Origin: Chrysoporthe austroafricana
Lineage: Eukaryota > Ascomycota > Sordariomycetes > Diaporthales > Cryphonectriaceae
DNA length: 64,000 nucleotides
Assembly (NCBI GenBank): GCA_001051155.2
Contig: JYIP02000007.1
Span: 3,908,342 to 3,972,341, forward strand
Direction of reading: 5' to 3'
Shown: positions 14,344 through 23,714 of the stretch, piece after piece
How the letters are laid out: every line of letters starts with the position of its first letter
Position numbering within the stretch: position 1 is the stretch's first letter
The notes under the pieces: generated by a model
The model's database searches: none
The model's input: only the letters and a program-made list of their open reading frames with translations
What the model was told of the DNA's origin: nothing
Position numbers and translations under genes: made by a program

Positions 14344-14680
14344 ATGTATGTTAAATCTGGGGGGGGGGTGGTTTGGGGTGGCCCGTCAGGGATGGTGGCC
14401 CGTGAGGGGGTGTGGCGACTTATGGCATCTTCGTCGGTATGTCTTTGCGGTGCAGGGTGTGGGTGGCGGTGTAGTGGTGTGTGGTCTACTCTGGCGCGGG
14501 CCCGCGCTCTCGCCCTCTGCCAGACTGGCTATTTGTACGGCTGACCACACACACCATACAGGCCACCCTCTGCCGCGCACTTCTCTACGGGTCAACAACG
14601 GGCACGCAGTTCGCAGTCCACGTCATCCAACAAAAAGCTCAATTCTCGAACTGACTATATGCCATAGTATAACAACACCA
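14344..14680. repeat. GC-rich junction DNA with a dispersed repeat (14430-14520)
   Basis: The composition jumps from AT-rich to GC-rich at a G run (14350-14358). Bases 14430-14520 (…ggtatgtctttgcggtgcag…, then …tggtctactctggcgcggg…) recur at about 43310-43410 in the same orientation. No gene is seen here. The open frames on both strands arise from the high GC content. Confidence 0.6.
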
Positions 14681-15247
14681 TCATTTCTGCGCACCCAGCC
14701 CGCCGCGCCGCGCGGCCACCTCGCGGCACAGCTCCGCCAGCTCGAGGCCCTGCTCCGCCTGCTTGCCGCGCAGCTCCGCCAGCTCGAGGCCCTGCTCCGC
14801 CATCTCGCCGCGCAGCTCCGCCAGCTCGAGGCCCTGCTCCGCCATCTCGCCGCGCAGCTCCGCCAGCTCGAGTTCCGCCACCTCGCTGAGCAGCTCCGCC
14901 AGCTCGAGTTCCGCCACCTCGCTGCGCAGCTCCGCCAGCCCGAGGCCCTGCTCCGCCAGCTCGTCGCGACTGACCATGTCGAGCACGCGCCGAATGCCGC
15001 CGAGCTGGACGTCGACGGCCGCAAACCGGGCGTCGTCGGCGGCGCCAGGCCACCCGGCCTGCTGGCGGTGGAGGTCGTTGGGGACGCGCGCCACCTCGCG
15101 CCACAGCGCCGCGTCGATCCGGCGCCACGCGCGGTCGTAGTCGGCGCGCGTTAGGGGCGGCAGTCCCGTCGTGGTCTCGCTCCCGTCGCTGTTGCTGCTG
15201 CTGCTGCTGCTGCTCGGCGGCGGGGTCAGTTGGGAGGTCGAACGCAT
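14681..15247 (-). CDS. Coiled-coil repeat protein, 188 aa, function unknown
   Basis: I start at the Met of MRSTSQL because the longer frame upstream (to 15505) is only translated microsatellite (Pro/Leu runs). Residues ~9-30 are a Ser-rich linker. Residues ~30-95 form a plausible small helical region (LTRADYDRAWRRIDAALW…). From ~97 onward there are near-perfect 14-residue units such as AEQGLELAELRGEM, that is, two heptads each. They are encoded by a ~42-bp tandem repeat at about 14730-14960, which predicts a long coiled coil. No family is recognised. The sense direction is favoured because only this frame gives a heptad pattern together with a non-repeat N-terminal part. The ORF could still be a by-product of the tandem repeat. 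Confidence 0.45.
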   Translation of the reverse strand: MRSTSQLTPPPSSSSSSSNSDGSETTTGLPPLTRADYDRAWRRIDAALWREVARVPNDLHRQQAGWPGAADDARFAAVDVQLGGIRRVLDMVSRDELAEQGLGLAELRSEVAELELAELLSEVAELELAELRGEMAEQGLELAELRGEMAEQGLELAELRGKQAEQGLELAELCREVAARRGGLGAQK

Positions 15248-15287
15248 TGTGTGGTAGTAGGGGGCGGGGGGTTTGGTGATGAAAGCG

Positions 15288-15313
15288 AGCAGTGGTAGTG
15301 GTAGTGGTAGTGA

Positions 15314-15355
<42 letters not shown>

Positions 15356-15425
15356 TGGTGATAGTAGTGGTAGTGGTGGTGGTGGTGGTGATGGTGATGG
15401 AAGTGGTGGTGGAGGTGGTGGAAGT
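15288..15425. repeat. Trinucleotide microsatellite (GGT/AGT)n
   Basis: An interrupted run of ggtagt, agt and ggt units about 140 bp long, just upstream of the coiled-coil ORF on its strand. It gives spurious all-Val or all-Thr frames. Confidence 0.9.
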
Positions 15426-15544
15426 AGAAAGGAAAACGGATGGGAGTGGTGAGGGCGGGTGGTGGTTAAATAGTGACGGAGCTTGAGCCACTGGCGGCTC
15501 CGCACGGGCCAGGCAGACCGGAAACGTAAACCCTATACTCAGCC

Positions 15545-15660
15545 CTGGCCCGCTACCCCATACAGCTTTCCGCATCCGTTACCCAGCTGCGACCTAGCCT
15601 TTCGCCCTGGTGCACCGTCGCTGCTCTAGAGTGTTCTGGCCCCGTCCTCGAAGGGGGGAT
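15545..15660 (+). repeat. Dispersed ~115-bp repeat, copy 1
   Basis: Similar in order and orientation to 33110-33235. Shared blocks include ttccgca/cccgtcatccag…gcgacc, agccttt, gctctggtg/gccctggtg and ctcgaaaggggg. No coding signal is evident. Bases 15661-16340 beyond it hold nothing I can support apart from a ~17-bp motif (gcggcatgccaggcaga) present twice at 16228 and 16284. Confidence 0.5.
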
Positions 15661-16351
15661 CCATGTTCTCCTTGGCAGCCGGCAGCATATCCAATGCATA
15701 TGACGATATGGTCTTGTACAATTGCGGAAGCCCTGTTGAGGTTCAGTGTGTATCGGTGATTCGCGGTGCTGCTGAAAACGAAGACAGCTGTGGTCAGCAA
15801 GGGAAAGAGAAATCGACGAATCGCAAGGCCTTTGACATCAAACGCACAGTCGTTTTGGTCAGATAATCAGCGACAGGCCTTTAATGTCTGCGAACCCCTG
15901 TATAGAGAGAAAGGGCGTATTAGCTAGTGTACGCACAACGGGGCCAGGATGGCTAGGTAAGAAACAAGCCCTTGCACGATGGCCGGCAAGATCCCCACCC
16001 ACCCAGGCTTCTTGCAACAGCAGAGCAGCCTTGACTCGAGCGGTACCAAATAGAAAGATAGACCCGAACGACCGTCCGTGCAACGCTCTGCCCGACTCTG
16101 TCCTGGTTCGTCGCCAGCTCCTAATGCGACAGCAACAGCCGGCTGAAGCCACCTTCCCAGGGACCCAGGCGCTTTCGGCAGCGAGTAGCAGTCCTGTCGC
16201 GGTGGTCCCGGTCAAGAGGATAACCAGCGGCATGCCAGGCAGACATCTATCGGTTCAACGGGGGCGCCCATGGGATAAGCCAGCGGCATGCCAGGCAGAA
16301 GTCCGTCGGTGAGATCAAGAGGAAATAAGCTAGAGAGGGAAAGCTGTTTGC

Positions 16352-16365
16352 TTAACCCTAACCCT
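16352..16365. repeat. Interstitial telomere-like sequence (CCCTAA)2
   Basis: ttaaccctaaccct, two and a bit units of the fungal telomere repeat in the CCCTAA direction. It is short and could be chance, but two other TTAGGG sites occur in the window. The surrounding 16370-17050 has no supportable gene. It carries a (TGGC)n run at about 16863-16892 and a G run at 16920. Confidence 0.5.
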
Positions 16366-17049
16366 CGCCTGCGGGACGACGTAAGCCACGCCGCCACAAC
16401 CAGCACGGGAACTGCGTCGTTGCCGAAGGATTTCGAGACGGATGAACAGCAAAGGATAAATGATTGGTTCTATTTGGGGCCCTGTGTATTTCCCTCGGTG
16501 AGATTTCCTGGGTCGCTCGTATCCCGTGCTTTATAGGCAATGCAGCAAGTAATTAAGCTGCATGTCTTAATGAACTATATTTTTCAGGATCTTTAATTTA
16601 ACCTTCCTTTCTCTAAAAAGCAATTATAACGCAAAGAAAAAAGAGGAGGAGTATATTATAAGGCATAAACGGAAAGAGGAAATAACGAGCCAGGAGGGCC
16701 TATTACAATACCGATAATCGCACAAGCCGGCTTTGCGCCGGCAAGGCATTCGGCTGCGATCCTGCCGGGTCGACATGTCAGCACAGAGGCCCGGTCCAGC
16801 GTATAGACAACGCAGCCTGCCGGTCTTGCTCGAGCCGCGGCCGCCTCGCCTGTGCGGCCATAAGGCTGGCTGGCTGGCTGGCTGGCTGGCTGGGTCAGGT
16901 CGCGAAGGCGCGAGAGCCAAGGGGGGGGGGAGACCATGCCGAGGGAGACAAGGCTGGCGCGCGGGGACAAGGCTGCCACCAGCACACGAGGCCCAGGCTC
17001 GTGCGCACACAGCTGTCCCCGCCTGATCACAGCTGTGGTCATGCTTATG

Positions 17050-18450
17050 TCCGACTATAGCCGAATGCATGCCCGACCATAGCCGAGCCCACGTGCTCAC
17101 GCGCACTGGTGCTGACACACGCGGACACACGCGGACACACGCGCTCCTCCTCTGTGCAGAACCAGACCAGTCCGTGCTTGCAGACCAGCCCGTGCCTGCG
17201 ATGGCGTCACCCCTCTTCTTTTCTTTGTCACAGCCAGCTGCCTCGACGGCCATCGCCCCTTCTGTGCTAGCGAGGCTATGGCCAGCTGCGTGCAGAGCAT
17301 CACACCTCGCGAGCGCTCCCCTTTCTCCTGGCGCTGGCTGGCTGGCTGCATGTCTGCCGGCCGGCAAGGCCAGAGCAAGCATGAACACCTTGTCCCCAGC
17401 ATGCTTCCCTGCCGGAGCCAGCTCGCTACCGGCTCGCTGCCTGGACGCTGCCTGGACGCTACCTGGACGCTGCCTGGACGCTGCCTTGACGCTGCCTGGA
17501 CGCTGCCTGGACGCTGCCTGGACGCTGCCTGGACGCTGCCTGGACGCTGCCTGGACGCTGCCTGGACGCCATCGCACCTCTTCCCTTGTGGCCAGCTTTG
17601 TGCAAAGCATCACATCCCGCAGTGCTGCTTGCTAGCTGTCTGCCTGTTTGCCCGCCAGCAAGGCCAGAGCAAGCATGAACACCTTGTGTCTCCTGCTGCC
17701 ACGGCCTCCAAAGCTCTTGCTCTTCCTCCCACAGCCTTCTTGACATTCTCTTCCCACAGCTTTCCTCCCAGACCTCCTCTTCGCCCGGCTTGCACGGCTT
17801 GCACAGCTGCCAGAGCTGCCAGAGCTGCTCCCGCAGCTCGAACAGCTGCCACTCTTCCCACTCCTCTCGCAAAGCTGCTACAGCTCTTACAGCTTCCACG
17901 GCTCCCACCAAATGTCCTCTTCGCACAGCCCGCACAGCCCGCACAGCCCGCACAGCTCGCACTCCACAGCTCCAAGAGCTCGTGCGGCTCCCGCAGCTCC
18001 TCTTGTGTTGGCGTTTTCCGGTAAGCTCCTCTCGTCGTAGCTCCCAGCTTCTGTCATGCTAACCACGCCTCCCAGCGCCTCTCCCGACGCTATCCCTCCC
18101 GACGACGCCTCCTCCCTGTTGTCGCCGCGTCCTCCTCCTCCCTGTCGAGCTCGTTCCCGCGCGCGGCGGAAGTTGCTGGCCGGCGCAAGAGGAAATACAT
18201 CTCGAGGTTGGCCGGCGGAAGGGTCTTCAGCCTCTCCAGATGGTCCCCCCGCTATCGTCGTCTTTGCGTGGACGTGGTCGCCTGCGCAGCACACACCACG
18301 CCTCGTCTTCCTTGCACTGTCCTCCTTGTCGATATTATCTTAGTCGTTAGCGTCCCTCCTCCCTGTTATGGTCGTCGTCCAGGTTCCTCGCGCGCATGGA
18401 CAAGCAGTCCGTGTCTTTGGTTCGTTTCGTCTGCCCCCCGGGTCGGTCTT
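17050..18450 (+). repeat. Dispersed pyrimidine-rich repeat family R1, copy 1
   Basis: The repeat opens with ccgaccatagccga…cacgtg and gcgctcctcctctgtgcag. It continues through blocks rich in agctgc/agctcctc and cccagacctcctcttcgc, and ends with gcgcgcggcggaagttg…, then catggacaagcagtc. The same blocks in the same order occur at 33940-35800 and, partly, at 39890-41000. They also occur inverted at 27430-28530 and 21990-22440. Overlapping ORFs on both strands arise from the low complexity and are not genes. The repeat type is unknown. I see neither terminal repeats nor a transposase. Confidence 0.7.
17443..17570. repeat. 12-bp minisatellite (gctgcctggacg)n
   Basis: About ten head-to-tail copies of gctgcctggacg with few variants, inside R1 copy 1. 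The other R1 copies lack this expansion, so it arose locally. Confidence 0.9.
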
Positions 18451-18534
18451 TGCGCTGTTTTGGATGCCGGGCGCCCGAGCAGATCCAGTTCTCAGACAGA
18501 CAGATTGGCCTCGGACTGCGCGGCTCTGGGTTAA

Positions 18535-18735
18535 AACCGCTCGGACAAATCGTGAATTACAGTATGCTACTTGCTAGATGCCATCCCGAGGGGTCTCGAG
18601 GGCGCAATACCTTCTTGCAGCACGCTATGGCCTTCGGACGCCCTCGTCGGGGTGCTTTCGGGGTGGTTCGGTCTGGCGCGAGAGGGGGGGTCTTCGAGGG
18701 CCCTCGAGCGCAAAAAAGCGCGGCCCTCCTGCCCC
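18535..18735 (+). repeat. Dispersed ~190-bp repeat R3, copy 1
   Basis: Matches 43480-43680 in the same orientation, with shared blocks atgctacttgct, ggtctcgagggcgcag and ttcggacgccctcgtcgggg. A partial, more diverged match lies near 52340-52430 (ggtcccgaggggccacag…gcgcagcacc). Confidence 0.7.
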
Positions 18736-19294
18736 CTCACGCTTTTCGCCCGCAGAACCCGCCCCCCGACCCTGCCCCCAGCACCGCGAATCTGCCCGAC
18801 AGACAGGCTTTTTGCTCCCAGACCAGACCAGACTGCCGCGCACCACTACCACCCCCCCCCCCCCCGCCCGGAACCACCCAGACGCACTGGGAGATGCAGC
18901 ACGCCGCCTGGCACATACGGTCCCAAGGGGTGATACGGGCCGGCCAGGGGCCGTATACCGTTGCGGCCCCTGCTCTATCCCGTCCGCGCCGCCGAAGCGC
19001 GCCCTCTCCCCACTGCCGCCCCCGTCGGATGTCTGCTGCCGCGGCCGCTTCCTCTCCTGTGTTTCAGACGGGGCGCAAACGGCTGCTTCCGGCGGAGGGA
19101 GGAGGTTGGAACATGGCCGTCCTCCAGGTCTCCTCCAGGGCGAGGGCGCGGAGTTTCCACTCGAGGACCTCTACGAACTCGCCCTCGGGGTATTTTGGGA
19201 CGACCGGCGTGCGCGGCGGCGGGCGAAGGTGGGCGCCCTGCGTGGCGACGATCTCATCAAGGCGGTCCTGCGTAGCGGTACGGTTCGCCAGTAA
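18578..19294 (+). CDS. Doubtful hypothetical ORF, 238 aa
   Basis: Open from 18578, but the first third lies in repeat R3 and the middle is low-complexity Pro/Arg sequence. Only the end (LEDLYELALGVFWDD… to GDDLIKAVLRSGTV) looks like ordinary protein. Two other frames are also open over the same DNA. If real, the gene probably begins within the repeat or has an upstream exon. No family was recognised. Confidence 0.2.
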   Translation: MPSRGVSRAQYLLAARYGLRTPSSGCFRGGSVWRERGGLRGPSSAKKRGPPAPSRFSPAEPAPRPCPQHRESARQTGFLLPDQTRLPRTTTTPPPPARNHPDALGDAARRLAHTVPRGDTGRPGAVYRCGPCSIPSAPPKRALSPLPPPSDVCCRGRFLSCVSDGAQTAASGGGRRLEHGRPPGLLQGEGAEFPLEDLYELALGVFWDDRRARRRAKVGALRGDDLIKAVLRSGTVRQ

Positions 19295-19299
19295 TTAGA

Positions 19300-20505
19300 T
19301 CTACAGGCGGCCGTGCGGGGAGCTCCGTACATGGTGATGGTCCCGCTCTCGCCCGCAGCTAGCTGCGAGCGACGGAGGTGCCATATGGGCGCCTGGCCGA
19401 GCTACAGGCCGCTTTCGGGTTATATTATCAGAGTGAAAATGCTAGTAAGGGAAGGGTAATGCCTTTAGACAAAAGGTAGACCTGTCAGCTCAAGGCTGCT
19501 AGGACGTTCCGATCGGTCCGGAAGCTGGTCTCGTCGTCATGATCAGAATAACGCCTCGAAAGGGGTCGCTGCAGCAGCGAAGAAGGCCTGGCTAGCTTTG
19601 CTCTTCTTTTCGTCATAGTGGTGGTAGTGAGCGGACCCAAAGTTTGGTCGCTTTCGGCAGACCAAGAGTGACAGGCGCGGGCCCTAAGATAGTGCGGTAG
19701 AGCGGGTGCGGGATCGTCAAAGAGGATGGCGATACGAGAGACGGAGAGGGCTTAACGTGCAAGATCGAGTAAGGCGGTCCGAAAACGAAATAACACGTGC
19801 AAATTACGCCCAAAAGGTGGCGGTATGGTACATATGCATCTCTGCGGGCGAGGTGATGGGAACCGTGTGCGTGCGGTAGGTATGCAGGACCATCAGACGA
19901 TACAGCTCACGGACTCTGGCGCAACGACGGCATATCGAGAGGGGGGCGCGAGAGGGTAGCGAGAAGGAGTCCCGACAGACAGCCCTGAGGACTACTTTCC
20001 GCGCTTGAGGTACAAATCTCGATGCCAAACAGCAGGCCGGACGGCGGGATACCACCTACCAATCGCACACGGGCGGCGCGCAGTAGAACGTATGTTGGGC
20101 CTAGACTCTGTGCCGAGAGGAATGAAATGCCGCGCCGGGACGGTACAGCGCCCCGCTCGCGGCGCCAGCAGGACGTGGCGCCGCGGCGCGGATTCCAGGA
20201 GAGATCGGCCTCCAGTTCGAGGCCGTCGGCCGCCGGTTTGACGACGTCTACGGCCGGCTCCGCACCGTCGACAGCCGGCTCCATACTCTATGGAAGACCG
20301 GCTTGCGACGATAAACGAGCGGTTCGAGGTGCTGACTCAGGCTTACGGGTTAGTTGCTAATGGCTGATGATCCGGTCCAGTGCAGTTCTCGTCCGGCCAC
20401 ATTTAGTTCGAGCCCTTCTTCGCGGTGATTCATCACCAACCGGCGCATGAAGCAGGGCTAGAGGTGCCAATCAAGTGCCGTTGGATGTTTTAAGAAGGTC
20501 TAGTC
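19300..20505. other. Intergenic DNA without a supportable gene
   Basis: No frame gives a convincing protein. A short plus-strand frame at about 20200-20310 reads FEAVGRRFDDVYGRLRTVD, an amphipathic coiled-coil-like stretch ending in a stop. It may be the last exon or a remnant of an unknown coiled-coil gene. Confidence 0.4.
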
Positions 20506-20510
20506 CGTCT

Positions 20511-20570
20511 AAACCTTTGTCTCCTTCAAACCTTTGTTCTCCTCAAACCTTTGTTCTCTTCAAACCTTTG
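20511..20570 (+). repeat. Four 16-17-bp direct repeats upstream of the F-box/ankyrin gene
   Basis: Four copies of caaacctttgt followed by a C/T-rich spacer, head to tail, ending 24 bp before the chosen start codon. They probably lie in the 5' UTR or core promoter as a pyrimidine-rich tract. Confidence 0.75.
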
Positions 20571-20593
20571 TCCACACACTGGATTCTATCGTC

Positions 20594-21583
20594 ATGGCGG
20601 CCCACACGACATCCCTCGTCGCGGACACGGGCAGCTTTCCGACTCGTTCATCTGCCTTCTGTCTGCTGGATCTTCCCAATGAGATCATCATCGAAATATT
20701 AGGGTTCACTGGGATCCCCGATCTCCTGCACGTGGAGAGCGTCTGCAAAAGCCTACGCATGCTAGCAGCGTACGCGTACGAAAAGGCATACGGACGGGGC
20801 CCCCTGCACCGGCGCGACGCGGCTGATTTTCGCACGCTGGCCGTCGAGCAGCTCCAATTTTCTCGAGACAACAAGGAAGACGATGGGTGGGATCCTCCCG
20901 TCGCGTGGTTAGGCTTCGATCTCCTCGACCGGTGGTATACAGCGACCGACGACACACTGCGCGTCATCGCCGCCGACACCCTATTGGCATTACAAGAGCA
21001 TGCCGACCGCCGCACGCCTGCCTGGAACGAAGTGGCCGCGACGGCGCTCATGGCGCAGCACCGCTATGCAGAGGCTCAGCTGTACTACAACGCGCTGCTC
21101 AGCCAGGTGGGCCGGCTCCCCGAATACACGATCCTCACCGCAGCGCGCTGGGGGTGGCCCCTGGACATCCCGCTGCCGCCTCCCGATTCAGACGGCTTGT
21201 GCCAGAAAGCACGTCTCGGCGCCGCGCTGCGCGGCGACGTGTCCCGCCTGCGGGACCTGCACGACGCCGGATCCGGGCTGCACGAGCTCATCGACTACGA
21301 CACCGTCGCGTGCGCGGCCGCGCGGCAGAACCAGGTCGGCGTCCTGGCCTATCTCGCCGAGGAGGTGCGCGTCGATCTCGCGGGCCCGAGACCCTTGTTC
21401 GAGGCGGCGATGTACGGGTGTTACGAGGCGGCTCGGTTTCTGCTCGCGTGTGGCAGCCGGCCCGACGAGCCCGTCGGGTTTTCCGCTGCCGACATGGCCG
21501 CTTTAACGGGCAGCCTTGATCTTTTCCGTTTGTTCGTACGGCATGCGCCCGCGCTCGATCCCCGCATGCCGATGGGTTATTGA
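20594..21583 (+). CDS. F-box protein with ankyrin-like repeats, 329 aa
   Basis: F-box proteins recruit substrates to SCF (Skp1-cullin) ubiquitin ligases through the F-box and bind the substrate with the C-terminal part. An F-box is visible at residues ~23-60 (LLDLPNEIIIEILGF…LLHVESVCKSLRMLA). Residues ~205-325 carry ankyrin-like units: ARLGAALRGDVSRLRDL, VACAAARQNQVGVLAYL, PLFEAAMYGCYEAARFLL and DMAALTGSLDLFRLFV. The start chosen is MAAHTT (gtcatggcg, good Kozak context). An upstream in-frame Met 60 bp earlier falls in the direct repeats. It is a single exon with no stops. The family is known to be expanded and variable in fungi. The substrate is unknown. Confidence 0.8.
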   Translation: MAAHTTSLVADTGSFPTRSSAFCLLDLPNEIIIEILGFTGIPDLLHVESVCKSLRMLAAYAYEKAYGRGPLHRRDAADFRTLAVEQLQFSRDNKEDDGWDPPVAWLGFDLLDRWYTATDDTLRVIAADTLLALQEHADRRTPAWNEVAATALMAQHRYAEAQLYYNALLSQVGRLPEYTILTAARWGWPLDIPLPPPDSDGLCQKARLGAALRGDVSRLRDLHDAGSGLHELIDYDTVACAAARQNQVGVLAYLAEEVRVDLAGPRPLFEAAMYGCYEAARFLLACGSRPDEPVGFSAADMAALTGSLDLFRLFVRHAPALDPRMPMGY

Positions 21584-21989
21584 GGTGCTGGAGGCAGGCG
21601 TGCGCTGTGGGTTGACTCCGGCTCGCAGAACCTATATCAGATGTGGGCCAGATCGAAACTATTGAATTATAGGGGAGGGGGGAGGGGCATTGCTTCGTCG
21701 CAGGGGCGAAAGCCAAGATACGGGACGAAGTACTCACCTATGAAGAATCTAGCAATACAATCAGTCAGAGGACTTCAGCCGATCCGGCGTAAGATAGCTA
21801 GTTCGAGAATGGCAGGCGAGCTTTTTTTTTTTACGTGGACTTGCAAAATTGCGTGGCCCGCTGACCCGTAGAGAAGCGCACCCAGGGCAGGCGCGCGGGC
21901 ACGCCGCCCATAGCAGTCCGGCGTAGTCAGCATAACAGAAGCCGGGCGGGGGCGAGACGAGCTTACCGGAGGTGTCGAAGACCAGGGCT

Positions 21990-22440
21990 GCTGGCCGGAG
22001 CTGTGCAAGCTGCGGGAGCGATGGAAGCTGTGCGCGCTCTTGAGGCTGTGGTGTGCGAGCTTTGCGGGCTGTGAGAGCTGTACGGGCTGTGCGGGCTGTG
22101 AGGGCTGTGCGAAGAGGAGGTCTGGGAGGAGAGCCGTGGCAAGCAGTTGCTGGGAAGAGAGTATCAAGGAGGCTGTCAGACGAAGGGCTGTGGCCGGAAA
22201 ACGCGTGGGACGATGGCAGGTGGGAAGTGGAAGGACGATAGACAATGACAGAAGCTGCGAGAGCTGTCGGAGGAGAAGATACGACACAAGGTGATAATGA
22301 TGCGTGCTCTGGCCTTGCCGGCCAGCAGACAAACAGCCAGCCAGCCAGCTCAAGAGGAGGAGGAGGGACCGCCCACGAGGTTATAATATCTTGCAGGCAG
22401 CTGGCCAGGCAGCTAGTATCAGCATTGATATAACGTGCAG
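21990..22440 (-). repeat. R1 repeat, copy 2 (inverted, partial)
   Basis: On the minus strand this gives the same succession as copy 1: ggcaaggccagagca, agctcctc-type blocks and cccagacctcctcttcgc. It is followed on the plus strand (22540-22650) by a block ttttgtcgtccccaggc that in copy 4 lies downstream in the same orientation (35725). This copy is therefore rearranged, with an inversion point between. Confidence 0.6.
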
Positions 22441-22716
22441 CTATCGAGGCAGCCAGCTGGCGGCGACAGAGGAGGAGCGATGCCTGGCCTGCGAAAATTC
22501 TGTGTCCAGACACAGAATTCGTGTGCTTGGACCTCTATGTGGCCCGTGCGCGACCAGGCGGACCGCCCTTTTGTCGTCCCCAGGCCCCTCCCGCGCCCCG
22601 TGACATATCCCCAGGCTTGTCGTCGAATATCCGCACCTCCCGGGCATTAGTGGCGGCAGTACGGCGCGTTGTGGTGTGTATGGCGTCGAAGATATCGGCG
22701 GCCGGTGGTACGTCGC

Positions 22717-22968
22717 CTAGTGGGCTCGCGGCGACGATTCGGACGGCGAGGGCCCCAGGCGGTAAGACTCGCCCTGCTCTCGATAGGACCCAGCTCGGAC
22801 GTAGTGAGGTCGCAGAACGCCGCCCTCACAGGTGACCAGGTCGAATGTCTGAAAAGGTCGGATTTGTTTGGGAAGGAAATTGTCCCAGACTCTTCCAGGA
22901 CGATATTTGACATCCAAAGCATTCTTGCGAACCTCGTCCATGTCGCGACCTTCCACCTTCTGGTCCAT
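22717..22968 (-). pseudogene. Unknown gene fragment, tandem copy A
   Basis: The minus-strand frame ends RPFQTFDLVTCEGGVLRPHYVR. An almost identical passage occurs in copy B (23141-23386) in the same orientation, about 420 bp away, and the surrounding DNA is similar too. The parts outside the shared block differ in frame, so these look like pieces of a duplicated gene rather than two whole genes. No family was recognised. Confidence 0.4.
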
Positions 22969-23140
22969 TGAGCGACAGCAGCAACCATATAGAAGCTGGA
23001 CTTGAAATGGTACGGCACGTCGGGTTTGAAGCTGCGGATCTTGGCGAACTTGCTAAATATAGAAAGTAGGCACAGGCTGCCTTATACTTCAGCTTTGTGC
23101 ACGAGAGTGATCCATTCTGCTACCGACCTTGACGCGCGCC

Positions 23141-23386
23141 AGAGCGAGAGCTAGCTAGGATGGATGCCTTTAGGCGGTGGGACTCGCTTTGGTCTTGAGA
23201 GGACTTAGCTCGGACGTAATGAGGTTGCAGAATGCCGCCTTCGCAAGTGACCAGGGTAAATATCTGAAAAGGTCGGATGGGGATGCCACTAACTCTGGCA
23301 GAGAACGTAACACCCTGAGCTGGAGCGCCGGCGTTAACTCTCAGGGCTTTCTGAATGAAACTGCCAGGAGCAAAGCCGAATCCCAA
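23141..23386 (-). pseudogene. Unknown gene fragment, tandem copy B
   Basis: Frame with MGFGFAPGSFIQKALRVN at its start and RPFQIFTLVTCEGGILQPHY at its end. It parallels copy A, with conservative changes (D/T, V/I, R/Q). Substitutions that keep the reading frame suggest the block was once under selection as protein. The function is unknown. Confidence 0.4.
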
Positions 23387-23404
23387 GATGGTAAGTCGAG
23401 TGCT

Positions 23405-23518
23405 TGGCAGGTAAATATTCGCGTGGCTCAGTCCATTTGTTTGGGAAGGAAATTATTTGCGGCAGGTAAAGATTCGCGTGGCTCGGTCCATTTGTTTGGG
23501 AAGCAAATTGTTTGCGTT
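23405..23518 (+). repeat. ~55-bp tandem duplication
   Basis: caggtaaatattcgcgtggc… is followed directly by caggtaaagattcgcgtggc…. The two units differ at about five positions. Confidence 0.85.
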
Positions 23519-23714
23519 AGGATGATAGAGGGGATCTTAATGGCTCGGTCCATCTTGTCAGCAACCTGCTGCATTATGTAATTCCGGCTCGTATCGAAAT
23601 ACGCATAGTCGGTATGAAATCGCTGCTTCTTGAAAGATTTATTACTTTCTGGATTGTTCCAGCCCTAAGCTGATATGCTTGATTAGCAAACTCGCGGTGC
23701 TACGGGTGCTGCGC

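Noticed and set aside
14348..15154. 268-codon plus-strand ORF
   Set aside because: It is the antisense of the 42-bp coiled-coil repeat plus dispersed repeat. No domain, and several other frames are open over the same GC-rich DNA.
14655..15575. 306-codon minus-strand ORF with Thr runs
   Set aside because: A translated microsatellite and an out-of-frame reading of the coiled-coil region.
16863..16892. (TGGC)n run considered as telomeric or centromeric satellite
   Set aside because: Only about eight units, within R1-like surroundings where ctggctggctg runs recur.
16624..18300. Several ORFs of 120-330 codons on both strands
   Set aside because: They fall in the R1 repeat and its 12-bp minisatellite, with low-complexity repeats (RQRPGSVQAAS…) and no domains.
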